A stretch of 64,000 bases of DNA from Sulfuriferula multivorans (GTDB taxonomy: Bacteria > Pseudomonadota > Gammaproteobacteria > Burkholderiales > Sulfuriferulaceae), in NCBI RefSeq assembly GCF_003851125.1, contig NZ_BGOW01000026.1:1-64000 (forward strand), written 5' to 3'. The number at the start of each line of letters is the position of its first letter. Position 1 is the stretch's first letter. The notes beneath the pieces were generated by a model. That model was not told the DNA's origin and made no database searches. It saw only the letters and a program-made list of their open reading frames with translations. Shown in pieces: positions 37,487 to 46,328 of the stretch. The translations under genes and the position numbers were made by a program.

Positions 37487-37907
37487 ATTTCTCCATCATC
37501 TTTCCACTATCTCCGCTCACTGAAGCAACCGCGTCACCAGGACATTGCCCCAGTTATGCAAAAGCATATCTCCGGCGTGTTGGGTTGAGGGTAGTCGTTA
37601 AATTTGTTTTTCGGTGCTGTGCTTGGCTTGGTCGCGCCGGGAGTGACGCCAGGATTAGCTGAATCCCCATATTGCGGGAGTGAGATACAAACTGACGATG
37701 CCGCGCTTCTGGCAACAAACTGCGGATCAATCGACGGCATGGAAAGAGCCCATCTTTGCCCGCAATGATGGGTGTTCCGCCTGGTTTATGGTTGAACTCT
37801 CATTCCGAGCCTGTTTTATTGAGCGGACGATATGTTGGGCACTGGCGTTACTAAATTTAATTGCAAAAAGAAAGCCGCGCAGCCAGTTCGCTGCGCGGAA
37901 AGGCTGA
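37487..37907. other. Gene-free region between the L,D-transpeptidase and the OmpA-type lipoprotein
   Basis: About 420 bases hold only short, unconvincing open frames on both strands and a terminator at 37875-37898. The L,D-transpeptidase promoter should be here. Confidence 0.5.
37875..37898 (-). terminator. Rho-independent terminator after the OmpA-type lipoprotein gene
   Basis: CCGCGCAGC (37875-37883) pairs with GCTGCGCGG (37890-37898). On the minus strand the stem is followed by CTTTCTTTTTGC, a T-rich tail. Confidence 0.85.
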
Positions 37908-38561
37908 TTATCTCTGCTGTTCGGCCACAAAAATTTCTACGCGGCGATTTTTGGCTCGCCCTGCTTCGGTGCTGTTTGAAGCGACTGGCTCGTGAGAACC
38001 GCGTCCGTCTACAGTGAAACGACCTGATGCCACGCCTCGGGTGACCAGATAGTCACGGGTTCGGGCGGCACGTTCAACGGATAAAGGATCATTGATCGAG
38101 TCGCTGCCGGTACTGTCGGTATGGCCGACGATGGTCACCAGCGTAACAGGATTCTCAACCAGACTTGCCGCAAATTTATCCAGAACAGGCCGGAAATTGG
38201 GTTTGATGTCTGCCCGGTTGGTATCAAATGAAATATCGCTAGGAATCTCGAGTTTTAGCCGGTTATCCGCGGTCTGGCTGACTTGTACACCGGTTCCCTG
38301 GGTGGCTTGTTCCATTGCCCGTTTCTGATTTTCCATTTTATTGGACCAGATATTGCCGGCAACTGCGCCCGCTACACCGCCCAGTGCTGCTCCGGCGGCA
38401 GTACGTCGTCCACCGCCGCCGCCTGTGGCCGCCCCAATGACGGCACCGACACCAGCGCCTATGCCCGCACCCGTAGCTGTGCCACGCTGGGTTGGCGTCA
38501 TGTCCGCACAGCCGGATATCACAAATACTGTTGCTATAGCGCTTACAGTTAGCTTATGCAT
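37908..38561 (-). CDS. OmpA-family lipoprotein with glycine zipper (YiaD-like)
   Basis: The lipoprotein signal ends ISGC (Cys18). A glycine-rich zipper (GAGIGAGVGAVIGAATGGGGG ... AGAALGGVAGAVAG, about 31-70) follows. The C-terminal OmpA peptidoglycan-binding domain (about 95-210) has VGHTDSTGSDSIN, the Asp/Arg diaminopimelate-binding pattern, and AKNRRVEIF. It should sit in the outer membrane and bind the wall. AAGGAA precedes the ATG. Confidence 0.9.
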   Translation of the reverse strand: MHKLTVSAIATVFVISGCADMTPTQRGTATGAGIGAGVGAVIGAATGGGGGRRTAAGAALGGVAGAVAGNIWSNKMENQKRAMEQATQGTGVQVSQTADNRLKLEIPSDISFDTNRADIKPNFRPVLDKFAASLVENPVTLVTIVGHTDSTGSDSINDPLSVERAARTRDYLVTRGVASGRFTVDGRGSHEPVASNSTEAGRAKNRRVEIFVAEQQR

Positions 38562-38751
38562 AGTGATTCCTTAGTGAATTGAACCTCTGGAAATACTTAC
38601 AAGCACCTTGAATTTATGCCTTGAGTTGGTAACCATGGAAACTTGAAATGCCCTGGCTGAAACAATATAAACGGATAGAGGGGTAGATACCTGCTGCTAA
38701 AGAAGAAACAAGCAGCAGGTAGACTTGTGGCGAATAATTTGCGGTTGCAGA

Positions 38752-39408
38752 TTATTTGGTTGCGGTTACTTCTATGTCAACGCGGCGGTCGGGCTGCAGG
38801 CAGGCGATGAGTTTAGGGCTCTTGCGGCCGACACATTCGCCTGGTTTGGTAACTGGCTCGGTCTCGCCCACGCCTTTAGCGGTAATCTTGTCAGCAGGAA
38901 CGCCTTTGCTTACCAGATAGTCTTTTACTGAATCAGCACGGCGTACCGACAGCTTCTGGTTGTAGGCATGGCTGCCAATACGATCGGCATGGCCGACTAC
39001 ATGAACTTCATCGTATTGGGCGGATTCGAGATCGCGCACGAAATCGTCGAGGGTGGTCTTGCCTTTAGGTTTCAAAGTTGCCTTGTTAAAATCGAACAAC
39101 GCATCGGCTGACAAGCTTACTTTTTGAACCGTAACGGGCACAGGCGCTGGTGCCGGTGCCGGCTCTTGAGCTGCCATCGCAGGTTCGGGTTTTGGCTCTT
39201 CTTTCTTCACCAGATTCGGGTCGCATTCAGCGGTCGCCATTGCAGGAGTCCAGTAACCGGTACGCCAGCACTCGCCGTAGTTATCTTTTACGACTTTGCC
39301 GTTAGTGTCGACCAGATATCCGTAGTTGGTCGGATTCGCCGCCAGAGCCATGCTAGGTAATAATGCAGCAGCAATGCTCGCGATAATCAATTTTTTTGTT
39401 GCAGTCAT
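38752..39408 (-). CDS. OmpA-family outer-membrane protein
   Basis: I start it at ATG 39408 (GGAGAAGC upstream). The signal peptide runs to about residue 24 (PSMALAANP). A short domain with CWRTGYWTPAMATAECDP and a Pro/Ala/Glu linker (about 70-95) follows. The OmpA-like C-terminal domain has VVGHADRIGSHAYNQKLSVRRADSV and PDRRVDIEV. This layout is common in beta-proteobacteria and usually highly expressed. A hairpin without a T-tail lies after it (38690-38719). Confidence 0.9.
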   Translation of the reverse strand: MTATKKLIIASIAAALLPSMALAANPTNYGYLVDTNGKVVKDNYGECWRTGYWTPAMATAECDPNLVKKEEPKPEPAMAAQEPAPAPAPVPVTVQKVSLSADALFDFNKATLKPKGKTTLDDFVRDLESAQYDEVHVVGHADRIGSHAYNQKLSVRRADSVKDYLVSKGVPADKITAKGVGETEPVTKPGECVGRKSPKLIACLQPDRRVDIEVTATK

Positions 39409-39827
39409 GTTTGCTTCTCCCACCGGTTTAAAAGATATTGACCTCAGCCATTTTAGGAAATGGCACCATTGCTTTTACTTGCAGTCACGTATTATGAGAT
39501 TTAATTAACTAAAATAAAACTCGTTTAAATACGATGATTTAGTATACGCCAAAATTTTTCGATTGCTCTGTGCGCTATCGAACATTACGAAATCCAGAAA
39601 TTTCCGGGCTGTCGGGCATCGTTTGGCTGTAAACGCATTCCCGTCGTCATCTACTTCCATTCAGGCTTAAGTGCGATATGTTGATGAATTAATTCAACCA
39701 AACTGCTTTCTGAAGCGAAACGGACTGTCGGTCAGATCGGATCGCAATTATCACAGTTTAGTAGTGAAGAGTTTAGAGTCAAGCAGAGTTATGAGAACAG
39801 AATGGACTGGCCATTTCTCCATTGGCA
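39409..39827. other. Gene-free region upstream of the OmpA gene
   Basis: About 420 AT-rich bases without a convincing coding frame. The promoter of the OmpA gene, read leftward, should be here. Confidence 0.5.
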
Positions 39828-40340
39828 CTATACGGATTGTATTGCTCCGGTTTCGGATACGGAATTTTTAATCATCTCTTTTGCAATCTCGGTTTGCGCC
39901 TCAGTGGTGGCATGAACAATGAGGACCGTATGTCCGCTATTGAGTGCGCTTTTCACCAGATCCGCAAATCGGCCTTCTTTGACGCCGGCTCCCACAGATG
40001 CTCCCGCGATAGCTCCAACGCTCGCACCCCAGCCAATTATGGTGAGCGGACCGAGCAAGGGGCTGGCGAGAAAAAGGCTTATATTCGCAGCTGCCAGGGC
40101 CGCAACTCCCAAGGCACCGACACCGCCCCCGACGACCGTTCCGATGGCGCCGTCTTTGACTACCTCTTGCAGAACTTCATTACCCTCAGGCTCTATTTTC
40201 TCGTCTCCAGCAGATTCTGTGGGGAGCAGGATATCTGTTTGCTCAAGCTGGAAGCCCCGTTCAATTAAAAGTGCGCGTGTATTTTCTGCAGTAGATTTGT
40301 TGCTATAAATCCCAGCAACTTTATGTACGTATTTATTCAT
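39828..40340 (-). CDS. Glycine-zipper stress-type protein, 170 aa
   Basis: The N-terminal about 45 residues (KVAGIYSNKSTAENTRALLIERGFQ) look like the small alpha/beta unit of general-stress 17M-type proteins. The middle has a hydrophobic glycine-rich zipper (TVVGGGVGALGVAALAAANISLFLA ... GASVGAIAGASVGAG), and the C-terminus returns to an alpha/beta segment (HTVLIVHATTEAQTEIAKEMI). AGGAAA supports the ATG. It is probably a membrane-associated stress protein. A shorter related gene follows on the same strand upstream. Confidence 0.6.
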   Translation of the reverse strand: MNKYVHKVAGIYSNKSTAENTRALLIERGFQLEQTDILLPTESAGDEKIEPEGNEVLQEVVKDGAIGTVVGGGVGALGVAALAAANISLFLASPLLGPLTIIGWGASVGAIAGASVGAGVKEGRFADLVKSALNSGHTVLIVHATTEAQTEIAKEMIKNSVSETGAIQSV

Positions 40341-40458
40341 GAGGTATTTCCTGACGAGATTTTAAAGAATATTTGGGAAGTTGCGCATGGAAAAAATACA
40401 TAACTACTGTTGATTTCCCTTACTGTCCGGATGCAGCAGATGGGGTGGGCTGACGGGA

Positions 40459-40824
40459 TCAAAATCCACCCATTCGCCATTGCGCCATTGCCCCCTCCGT
40501 TTTTTCAATATCCTGCGCGCCGGCGCGTTCCAAACTTTGAACTACCCGATCCTCGGCGTTACAGGGCTCTTCGACCCTGATGGCAACGATTACGCCTGAA
40601 GCGCGAGTGGGAAGGTCTGATGGATGGGGGTTATCAGTTTCGTCATCCATGCCCTGCAATGAACCTGTGTAAGCTCCGACGACCGCTCCGGTTGCAACGG
40701 CGGCGGGTCCTGCATAAAACGTACAAATGTCTTGCTTGCTCATGCGCGCGATATTCAATAGGGCCTGAGCGGAGTATTCAGCTTTACCCCAGGCATCAAA
40801 GCGACCTGACAGAATAGTTTCCAT
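40459..40824 (-). CDS. Hypothetical protein, 121 aa, glycine-rich core
   Basis: A short hydrophobic segment PAAVATGAVVGAYTGSLQG (about 40-58) follows a helical N-terminus. The C-terminal RASGVIVAIRVEEPCNAEDRVVQSLERAGAQDIEKTEG resembles the alpha/beta domain at the end of the neighbouring 170-residue protein. AAGGAATC lies upstream of the ATG. The two may be diverged relatives with the same stress role; sequence identity is low. Confidence 0.55.
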   Translation of the reverse strand: METILSGRFDAWGKAEYSAQALLNIARMSKQDICTFYAGPAAVATGAVVGAYTGSLQGMDDETDNPHPSDLPTRASGVIVAIRVEEPCNAEDRVVQSLERAGAQDIEKTEGAMAQWRMGGF

Positions 40825-40930
40825 ATTCGATTCCTTCGTTGAGGTTGTTGTTGAACATTAAGTATGCTTCCACTCAGGCCTGCACGAAGAGTGGACATTG
40901 AATTGAATGAATACAATATACCCACCTGAC

Positions 40931-40959
40931 GCGAGGCTCTGTGCGGCCTCGCACAGAGC
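40931..40959. other. Two mutually exclusive hairpins between divergent genes
   Basis: GCGAGGC (40931-40937) can pair with GCCTCGC (40946-40952), or GCTCTGTGCG (40936-40945) with CGCACAGAGC (40950-40959). The two share bases, so only one can form. The site is between the 121-residue gene (minus) and oxyR (plus), about 110 bases from each. No T-run follows on either strand. Confidence 0.55.
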
Positions 40960-41073
40960 ACTTAGTGAAGCTTGGTTATTCTTTTATAAGCCTGGGTTGG
41001 GCAAAAATGGCGGGAATGGCATCGGACAGGATGTCGTTTCGATTCCAGATATGCTTGGGTTACACTCCTCAGT

Positions 41074-42015
41074 ATGACTCTCACTGAATTGCGTTACATC
41101 GTCGCCGTTGCGCGCGCGCGCCATTTTGGGCACGCAGCGGAGGCGTGCTTTGTGTCTCAGCCCACGTTGAGCGTTGGCGTCAAAAAGCTGGAGGACGAGC
41201 TGGGCGTGACGTTGTTTGAACGGGGTAACAACGAGGTGACAGTGACCCCGGCCGGCATGCGTATTGTCGAGCAGGCGGCGCATATTCTGGAACTGGCCGG
41301 CGATCTCAAGGCGCTGGCGCAGCAGAGCAAGGATCCGCTGGTGGGGGCGTTGCGGCTGGGCGCAATTTACACCATTGCGCCCTATCTGTTGCCGCAGCTG
41401 ATTCCCCAGTTGCACGCGTTGGCACCGCAGATGCCGCTGCTGCTGGAAGAGAACTTTACCGCCAAGCTGGTAGAGAAGCTCAAGCGGGGCGAGCTGGATG
41501 CGATCATTATTTCGCTGCCGTTCGACGAACCCGGCATTGAAACCCAGATGCTCTATACGGAACCGTTTCAAGTGGCGCTCCCGGCGGATCATGCATGGTG
41601 TGCGAAATCCGTCATTCATGCAGACGAATTGATTCAAGAGAGTCTGCTGCTGCTGAGCTCGGGGCATTGCTTCCGCGATCAGGTGCTGAAGGTGTGCCCG
41701 GCGCTTAACCGCACGGCAGCCGCGCCGGGCAGCATGCAGAAAACCCTGGAATCAAGCAGTCTGGAAACCATACGTCACATGGTGGCTTCCGGGGCGGGGA
41801 TTACGGTGATGCCGTGCACGGCGGTGCCGACCGGGGCGGCGGAGCAGGGACTGCTGGCGTTCCGGCCGTTTTCCGACCCCGCGCCGGACCGGCCGGTAGC
41901 CCTGGCCTGGCGCAAAAGCTTTACCCGCCCGCAGGCGCTGGAGGCGGTGCGCCAGGCGGTGCTGCGAAGCGACTTGCCGTGCGTGCAGAAGCATCTGTCA
42001 CCTGTTATAGAGTAA
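41074..42015 (+). CDS. oxyR: Hydrogen-peroxide-responsive regulator OxyR
   Basis: This LysR-type regulator has the N-terminal HTH (about 18-40, RHFGHAAEACFVSQPTLSV). The peroxide-sensing pair is Cys199 and Cys208 (SGHCFRDQVLKVC), the same numbers as in E. coli. Oxidation to a disulfide activates target genes. It lies directly upstream of the rubrerythrin operon, and an OxyR-like site starts at its own stop codon. Confidence 0.95.
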   Translation: MTLTELRYIVAVARARHFGHAAEACFVSQPTLSVGVKKLEDELGVTLFERGNNEVTVTPAGMRIVEQAAHILELAGDLKALAQQSKDPLVGALRLGAIYTIAPYLLPQLIPQLHALAPQMPLLLEENFTAKLVEKLKRGELDAIIISLPFDEPGIETQMLYTEPFQVALPADHAWCAKSVIHADELIQESLLLLSSGHCFRDQVLKVCPALNRTAAAPGSMQKTLESSSLETIRHMVASGAGITVMPCTAVPTGAAEQGLLAFRPFSDPAPDRPVALAWRKSFTRPQALEAVRQAVLRSDLPCVQKHLSPVIE

Positions 42016-42051
42016 TAGCCTTTATCTATCTATCAAATAATAACAATCAAT
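42015..42051 (+). promoter_or_regulatory. OxyR-type binding site upstream of rubrerythrin
   Basis: The pattern ATAG-N7-CTAT-N7-ATAA-N7-CAAT runs from 42015 to 42051. The E. coli OxyR consensus is ATAG-N7-CTAT-N7-ATAG-N7-CTAT. The first half matches in all eight positions, the second in six of eight, with exact spacing throughout. It lies about 80 bases before the rubrerythrin ATG, a suitable place for activation. Confidence 0.65.
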
Positions 42052-42131
42052 TAGATTAATCTATCGCATCTCCGTAACATGTGAAGCGTGGGGTGAACGC
42101 CCCGCCTGACCCAAACTAAAGGAGATGCAAA

Positions 42132-42605
42132 ATGAAATATCCCGAATCCGTTACCGTCAAAAACATCGAGTCCGCCTTTGCGGGTGAATCGATGGCTTAT
42201 ATCAAATACATGTACTTCGCTAAAATGTGCCGCGCCGCGGGTGACGAGGCTTCTGCCAAAGTATTCGAGGAAACCGCCACACAAGAAGTACAGCATGCCT
42301 TCGGCCACCTTGATCTGCTTTATCCAAAGACCGAGATGACGCCGACGCGCTGCCTGGAAATGGCGATCGAGGGCGAAACCTACGAGTACACCGAAATGTA
42401 TCCCAACTTTCGTCATGCGGCAGTCGAAGAAGGCAACCACGCCGCAGTAGCGGAAATGGACGAGCAGATCGCCGAATCCAGGGAACACGCAGCGCGCTTC
42501 CAGGCAATTCTGGAAAAAGCGGCGAAACGTTTCGCGGCGCTCGCCAAAGTGGAAGAAAAACACGCCAATCATTATCGCGACACGCTCGCACAAGTGACAG
42601 CGTAA
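42132..42605 (+). CDS. Rubrerythrin (diiron domain only)
   Basis: This is a 157-residue ferritin-like diiron protein with glutamate-rich helices (FAGESMAYIKYMYFAK, ETATQEVQHAFGHL, EGETYEYTEMYP, EKHANHYRDT). It lacks the C-terminal rubredoxin domain of classic rubrerythrins; a separate rubredoxin is encoded next. It probably reduces hydrogen peroxide using electrons from that rubredoxin. AAAGGAGATGC precedes the ATG. Confidence 0.9.
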   Translation: MKYPESVTVKNIESAFAGESMAYIKYMYFAKMCRAAGDEASAKVFEETATQEVQHAFGHLDLLYPKTEMTPTRCLEMAIEGETYEYTEMYPNFRHAAVEEGNHAAVAEMDEQIAESREHAARFQAILEKAAKRFAALAKVEEKHANHYRDTLAQVTA

Positions 42606-42645
42606 GGCACTTAAGTTAATCAATCTTTGAATTCAGGAGAACAAA

Positions 42646-42810
42646 ATGCAAGTATGGACATGTATCGTATGCGGTTTTATTTATGACGAAGCGGTCGGTT
42701 TGCCGGAGGAAGGAATTGCCGCCGGGACACGCTGGCAGGACATTCCCGAGGACTGGGCCTGTCCCGACTGCGGTGTCGCCAAGGCCGATTTTGAAATGGT
42801 GGCAGTCTAG
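42646..42810 (+). CDS. Rubredoxin
   Basis: This small 54-residue protein has the paired iron-binding motifs [11 protein letters not shown] (Cys6/Cys9) and CPDCGVAK (near 40-43), plus DWACP. It is complete and starts at ATG 42646 with CAGGAG upstream. It carries electrons to rubrerythrin and is followed after 26 bases by its reductase. Confidence 0.95.
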   Translation: MQVWTCIVCGFIYDEAVGLPEEGIAAGTRWQDIPEDWACPDCGVAKADFEMVAV

Positions 42811-42836
42811 GAAAGCACTTGGCAAAGGAAAAACAT

Positions 42837-43982
42837 ATGGAACCCATCGTCATTATTGGCAGCGGCCTCGCGGGTTACACGCTGGCGCGCGAGTTGCGCA
42901 AGCTGGACCAGACCGTGCCGCTGGTCATCATCACTGCGGATGATGGACGCTATTACAGCAAGCCGCTGCTCTCCAATGCACTGGCGCAGGGTAAAACGGC
43001 CGATCAGCTGGCCGGTGCCTTTGCTCCGGCGATGGCGGAGCAGCTCAACGCTGAAGTGCTGGTGTTTAGCCGGGTTGAGGAAATTGATCCGGTGGCTCGC
43101 AGCGTGCGCGTCGCGCAGCGCATCATCGCCTACAGCAAGCTGGTGCTGGCGCTGGGTGCCGATCCGGTGCGGCCCCTACTGGCGGGGGATGCAACGGATA
43201 GCGTGCTGTCAGTCAATGATTTGATGGACTATGCGCGTTTTCGCGAGCGTATCACCGGTGCCAGGCGTGTGACGATACTGGGCGGCGGGCTGATCGGTTG
43301 TGAGTTTGCCAATGACCTGTCGCACGCAGGCCATCAGGTGGATATCGTTCATCCGGCCCTGTACCCGCTGGATCGGCTGCTCCCCGAAGCTGCAGCTCAG
43401 GATTTGCAGCGCGGGCTGGCTGGGGTGGGGGTGACCTGGCATCTCGGGCATACCGCCACAGCAGTTAATCGTGCGGTGGCAGGCTATGCGGTAACCCTGG
43501 ACGATGGTGCGGTAATCGCCACCGATGCTGTACTTGCCGCAATCGGCCTGCGCCCGCGCGTGACGCTGGCGCAAGCGGCCGGCATCCGCGCGGCGCGCGG
43601 AATTCAGGTTAACCGTCTGCTCGAGACCAGCGTAGCGGATGTGTATGCGCTGGGCGATTGCGCCGAGGTGGCGGGCCATGTGCTGCCCTATGTCATGCCG
43701 CTCATGGCGCAGGCCCGAGCGCTGGCTGCCACGCTCGCAGGCACGCCGACCGAGGTGGTGTATCCCGCCATGCCGGTTATTGTGAAAACGCCGGCCTGTC
43801 CCGTAGCGGTCGCCACCGTTGCAGGTGAGGCGACCGGAAGCTGGCAGGTAGCCTGCGGGGAAGAAGGCGTGTGCGCCCTGTATCAGGATGAGGGGCAAGG
43901 CCTGCTTGGCTTCGCCTTGACAGGTAAACAGGCCGGTCAGCGTCAGGCATTGGCCAAACGGCTACCGGCATTACTGCCCTGA
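42837..43982 (+). CDS. Rubredoxin reductase-like NAD(P)H/FAD oxidoreductase
   Basis: The FAD-binding GSGLAGYTLARELRK (residues 8-22) and the NAD(P)-binding VTILGGGLIGCEFANDL motifs are present. The C-terminal FAD segment LGDCAEVAGHVLPYVMPLM follows. The protein resembles rubredoxin/ferredoxin reductases. I start it at ATG 42837 with AAAGGA before it. With rubredoxin and rubrerythrin it makes a complete electron path from NAD(P)H to peroxide. Confidence 0.88.
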   Translation: MEPIVIIGSGLAGYTLARELRKLDQTVPLVIITADDGRYYSKPLLSNALAQGKTADQLAGAFAPAMAEQLNAEVLVFSRVEEIDPVARSVRVAQRIIAYSKLVLALGADPVRPLLAGDATDSVLSVNDLMDYARFRERITGARRVTILGGGLIGCEFANDLSHAGHQVDIVHPALYPLDRLLPEAAAQDLQRGLAGVGVTWHLGHTATAVNRAVAGYAVTLDDGAVIATDAVLAAIGLRPRVTLAQAAGIRAARGIQVNRLLETSVADVYALGDCAEVAGHVLPYVMPLMAQARALAATLAGTPTEVVYPAMPVIVKTPACPVAVATVAGEATGSWQVACGEEGVCALYQDEGQGLLGFALTGKQAGQRQALAKRLPALLP

Positions 43983-44096
43983 TACTGATGTTTGTGCGTG
44001 ATTGATTCTTCAAGACTGCCACGGCGGCATTCCAGGTCTATGATGAATAGTGAGGTGTTCTCTTTTAGCCAGCCAGCCAGCCAGGAAGGATCAATC

Positions 44097-44498
44097 ATGC
44101 AAATACCCCTGCAAATTACAATACGCGACATGCCAGCCTCAGCAGTTCTGGAAGAGCATATCCGCGATAAAGCTGCCAAGCTTGAACAATTTTATCCAGC
44201 GCTGATCGGTTGTCGTGTGGTGGTGGAGTTGCCCCATAAACATAAACAGCATGGCAAACTGTTCAACGTGCGCATAGATCTGACAGTGCCGGGAAGCGAA
44301 ATAGCCATCAACCGGGATCAAAGCGAAGACGTTTACGTTGCGTTACGTGACGCATTTGATGCAGCCAATCGCAAGCTGGAAGATTATGGCCGACGCCAGC
44401 GGGGTGATGTAAAAACCCATGAAAACCGAACCGGTGAAGCAGAGCCGGCCGGTGCGGAGGATCCCGAGCAAGTTACCGGAATTCCACCATTGCAATAA
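44097..44498 (+). CDS. Ribosome hibernation / HPF-type ribosome-associated protein
   Basis: This is an S30AE-family protein of about 133 residues, starting at ATG 44097 (AGGAAGGA upstream). The core IRDMPASAVLEEHIRDKAAKLEQFYPALIGCRVVVELPH and the later DVYVALRDAFDAANRKLEDYGRRQ match HPF/RaiA-like ribosome-stabilising factors. The C-terminal tail is rich in Glu/Pro. In other bacteria such proteins pause ribosomes in stationary phase; here the role is inferred. Confidence 0.85.
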   Translation: MQIPLQITIRDMPASAVLEEHIRDKAAKLEQFYPALIGCRVVVELPHKHKQHGKLFNVRIDLTVPGSEIAINRDQSEDVYVALRDAFDAANRKLEDYGRRQRGDVKTHENRTGEAEPAGAEDPEQVTGIPPLQ

Positions 44499-44582
44499 AA
44501 TAATAGTGCACGCATGCTATGGATTGATAATGATTTTTTAGAGCGTGCTGCCTGCTTGCGACAGCAATTTAAGCCCTAGCCA

Positions 44583-46250
44583 ATGCCTGAACAAGCTCAA
44601 TCCAACCCCTTGGAACTGACGCCCGCCGCACAGGCACAATTGGTGGCGTCCTTACGCGAACCTGGATGTTATCTACATTCTGCCTCCCCTATAGAAACAC
44701 TTGAAACACACATTTCACATGTGCTGCTGGTAGACGAGTACGCATACAAAATCAAGAAACCGCTCGATCTTGGCTTTCTCGACTTTACTACCCTTGATCA
44801 ACGGCGTTTCTATTGCACAGAAGAGGTGCGTCTAAACCGTCGCTTGGCGCCGGATATTTATCTCAATGTAGTTCCCATTGGCGGTAGCGTTGCTGTGCCA
44901 CAGCTGGGCATGGAACCGGCCATCGAGTATGCGGTAAAAATGCGCCGCTTTGGCCAGGAAGGGCTATTCGATGCGATGTTGGCGCGGGGCGAACTGACCT
45001 CGGCGCATATGGATGAATTGGCGCTACTGATTGCGGATTTTCACTCTCGCCTGCCGGCAGCGGACCAGGATAGTCCGTATGGCTCGCCGGAGAATATCAT
45101 GGCACCGGCGCACCAGAACTTTGACCAGTTGCGCCCATTGCTGAGGCGTCCCGATCAGCAAGCAAGCCTGGACGCGATTCAGGCCGCGACCGAATCCGCG
45201 TATGCGCAACTTCAGCAAACCTTTGTCGAGCGTCAGCGTTCAGGTTGGGTGCGCGAGTGCCACGGCGATTTGCATCTGGGCAACATTGCACTGGTCGATG
45301 ACCGCATTACCGTGTTCGACTGCATCGAATTTAACCCAAACCTGCGCTGGATCGACGTAATGAGCGAAGTTGCCTTTCTGGTCATGGATCTTATTGTGCG
45401 CAATCAGAAGGCGCTGGCATACCGCTTTGTCAATGCGTATCTTGTCCAAAGTGGTGACTATGCGGGGATGGCAGTCCTCCGTTTTTATCTCGCTTACCGC
45501 GCCATGGTGCGTGCCAAGGTGCACGGCCTGCGCGCACGTCAACCTGGTGCGGGAAAAGCCGAAAAAAAGCGTGCGCTACGCGACTGCCTGCGTTATTTGA
45601 AGTTGGCACTGACGTTTTTTAATTCGGACCGACCGGCGCTCATCATCAATCATGGTTTGTCCGGTAGTGGCAAGACTGTGTTCTCGCAATCTGCGTTGGA
45701 AACCCTGGGTGCCGTGTGCGTTCGCTCCGACGTAGAGCGCAAGCGCCTGCACCATCTGCCAGCCAATGCGCGCACCGGTTCCGGGGTGGAGAGCGATCTG
45801 TATTCCCGCGCCGCGACACGTGCCACGTATCAGCATCTGGTGGAACTGGCGCGATCCATTGTGACGGCAGGTTTTCCGGTAATTGTGGATGCTACTTTCA
45901 TTGCGCGCTGGCAGCGTGATCAATTCCACGCGTTGGCACGGACACTGTGTGTGCCGTTTGTCATCGTTGACTATCGCGCCAGCATATCCACCCTGCGCTT
46001 GAGGGTGCAGATGCGGGAAAGACTGGGGACAGACGCCTCAGAGGCAGGTCTGGCGGTACTTGAGAAACAACTCGAAACAGAGCAGCGACTGAGCGCGGAT
46101 GAGCGGAGCTGGGTAATGCGTTTCAATTCTGAGCGTGCACTCGATCCCCGGCGTCTGCATCGAACATGGCAACGCCTGGCGCATAAAATCGTCAAGATGG
46201 CTGCGCACAAGGGTGATCCACAGGCTGAATGCAATGCAGATCGTTGCTAG
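44583..46250 (+). CDS. Aminoglycoside-phosphotransferase-like and P-loop kinase fusion
   Basis: The N-terminal about 340 residues look like the APH/ChoK kinase superfamily: VLLVDEYAYKIKKPL, then CHGDLHLGNIALVDD (Brenner motif) and VFDCIEFNPNLRWIDVMSEVAFLVMDL. The C-terminal about 190 residues are a P-loop kinase (NHGLSGSGKTVFSQSALE at about 353-370). This fusion is widespread, but the substrate is unknown. It starts at 44583, 84 bases after the HPF-like gene on the same strand. Confidence 0.85.
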   Translation: MPEQAQSNPLELTPAAQAQLVASLREPGCYLHSASPIETLETHISHVLLVDEYAYKIKKPLDLGFLDFTTLDQRRFYCTEEVRLNRRLAPDIYLNVVPIGGSVAVPQLGMEPAIEYAVKMRRFGQEGLFDAMLARGELTSAHMDELALLIADFHSRLPAADQDSPYGSPENIMAPAHQNFDQLRPLLRRPDQQASLDAIQAATESAYAQLQQTFVERQRSGWVRECHGDLHLGNIALVDDRITVFDCIEFNPNLRWIDVMSEVAFLVMDLIVRNQKALAYRFVNAYLVQSGDYAGMAVLRFYLAYRAMVRAKVHGLRARQPGAGKAEKKRALRDCLRYLKLALTFFNSDRPALIINHGLSGSGKTVFSQSALETLGAVCVRSDVERKRLHHLPANARTGSGVESDLYSRAATRATYQHLVELARSIVTAGFPVIVDATFIARWQRDQFHALARTLCVPFVIVDYRASISTLRLRVQMRERLGTDASEAGLAVLEKQLETEQRLSADERSWVMRFNSERALDPRRLHRTWQRLAHKIVKMAAHKGDPQAECNADRC

Positions 46251-46328
46251 GTTAAGAGGAAAGAGATGTGTGCAGGCCGCAGGGGACCGGAAACCGTTTT
46301 TCAGCCTCCCAGGGACTGAATTTGTGGC

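Noticed and set aside
37534-37907. Two short frames (37534-37740 minus; 37680-37907 plus) in the space after the L,D-transpeptidase
   Set aside because: No ribosome binding site, low-complexity composition and mutual overlap; likely chance.
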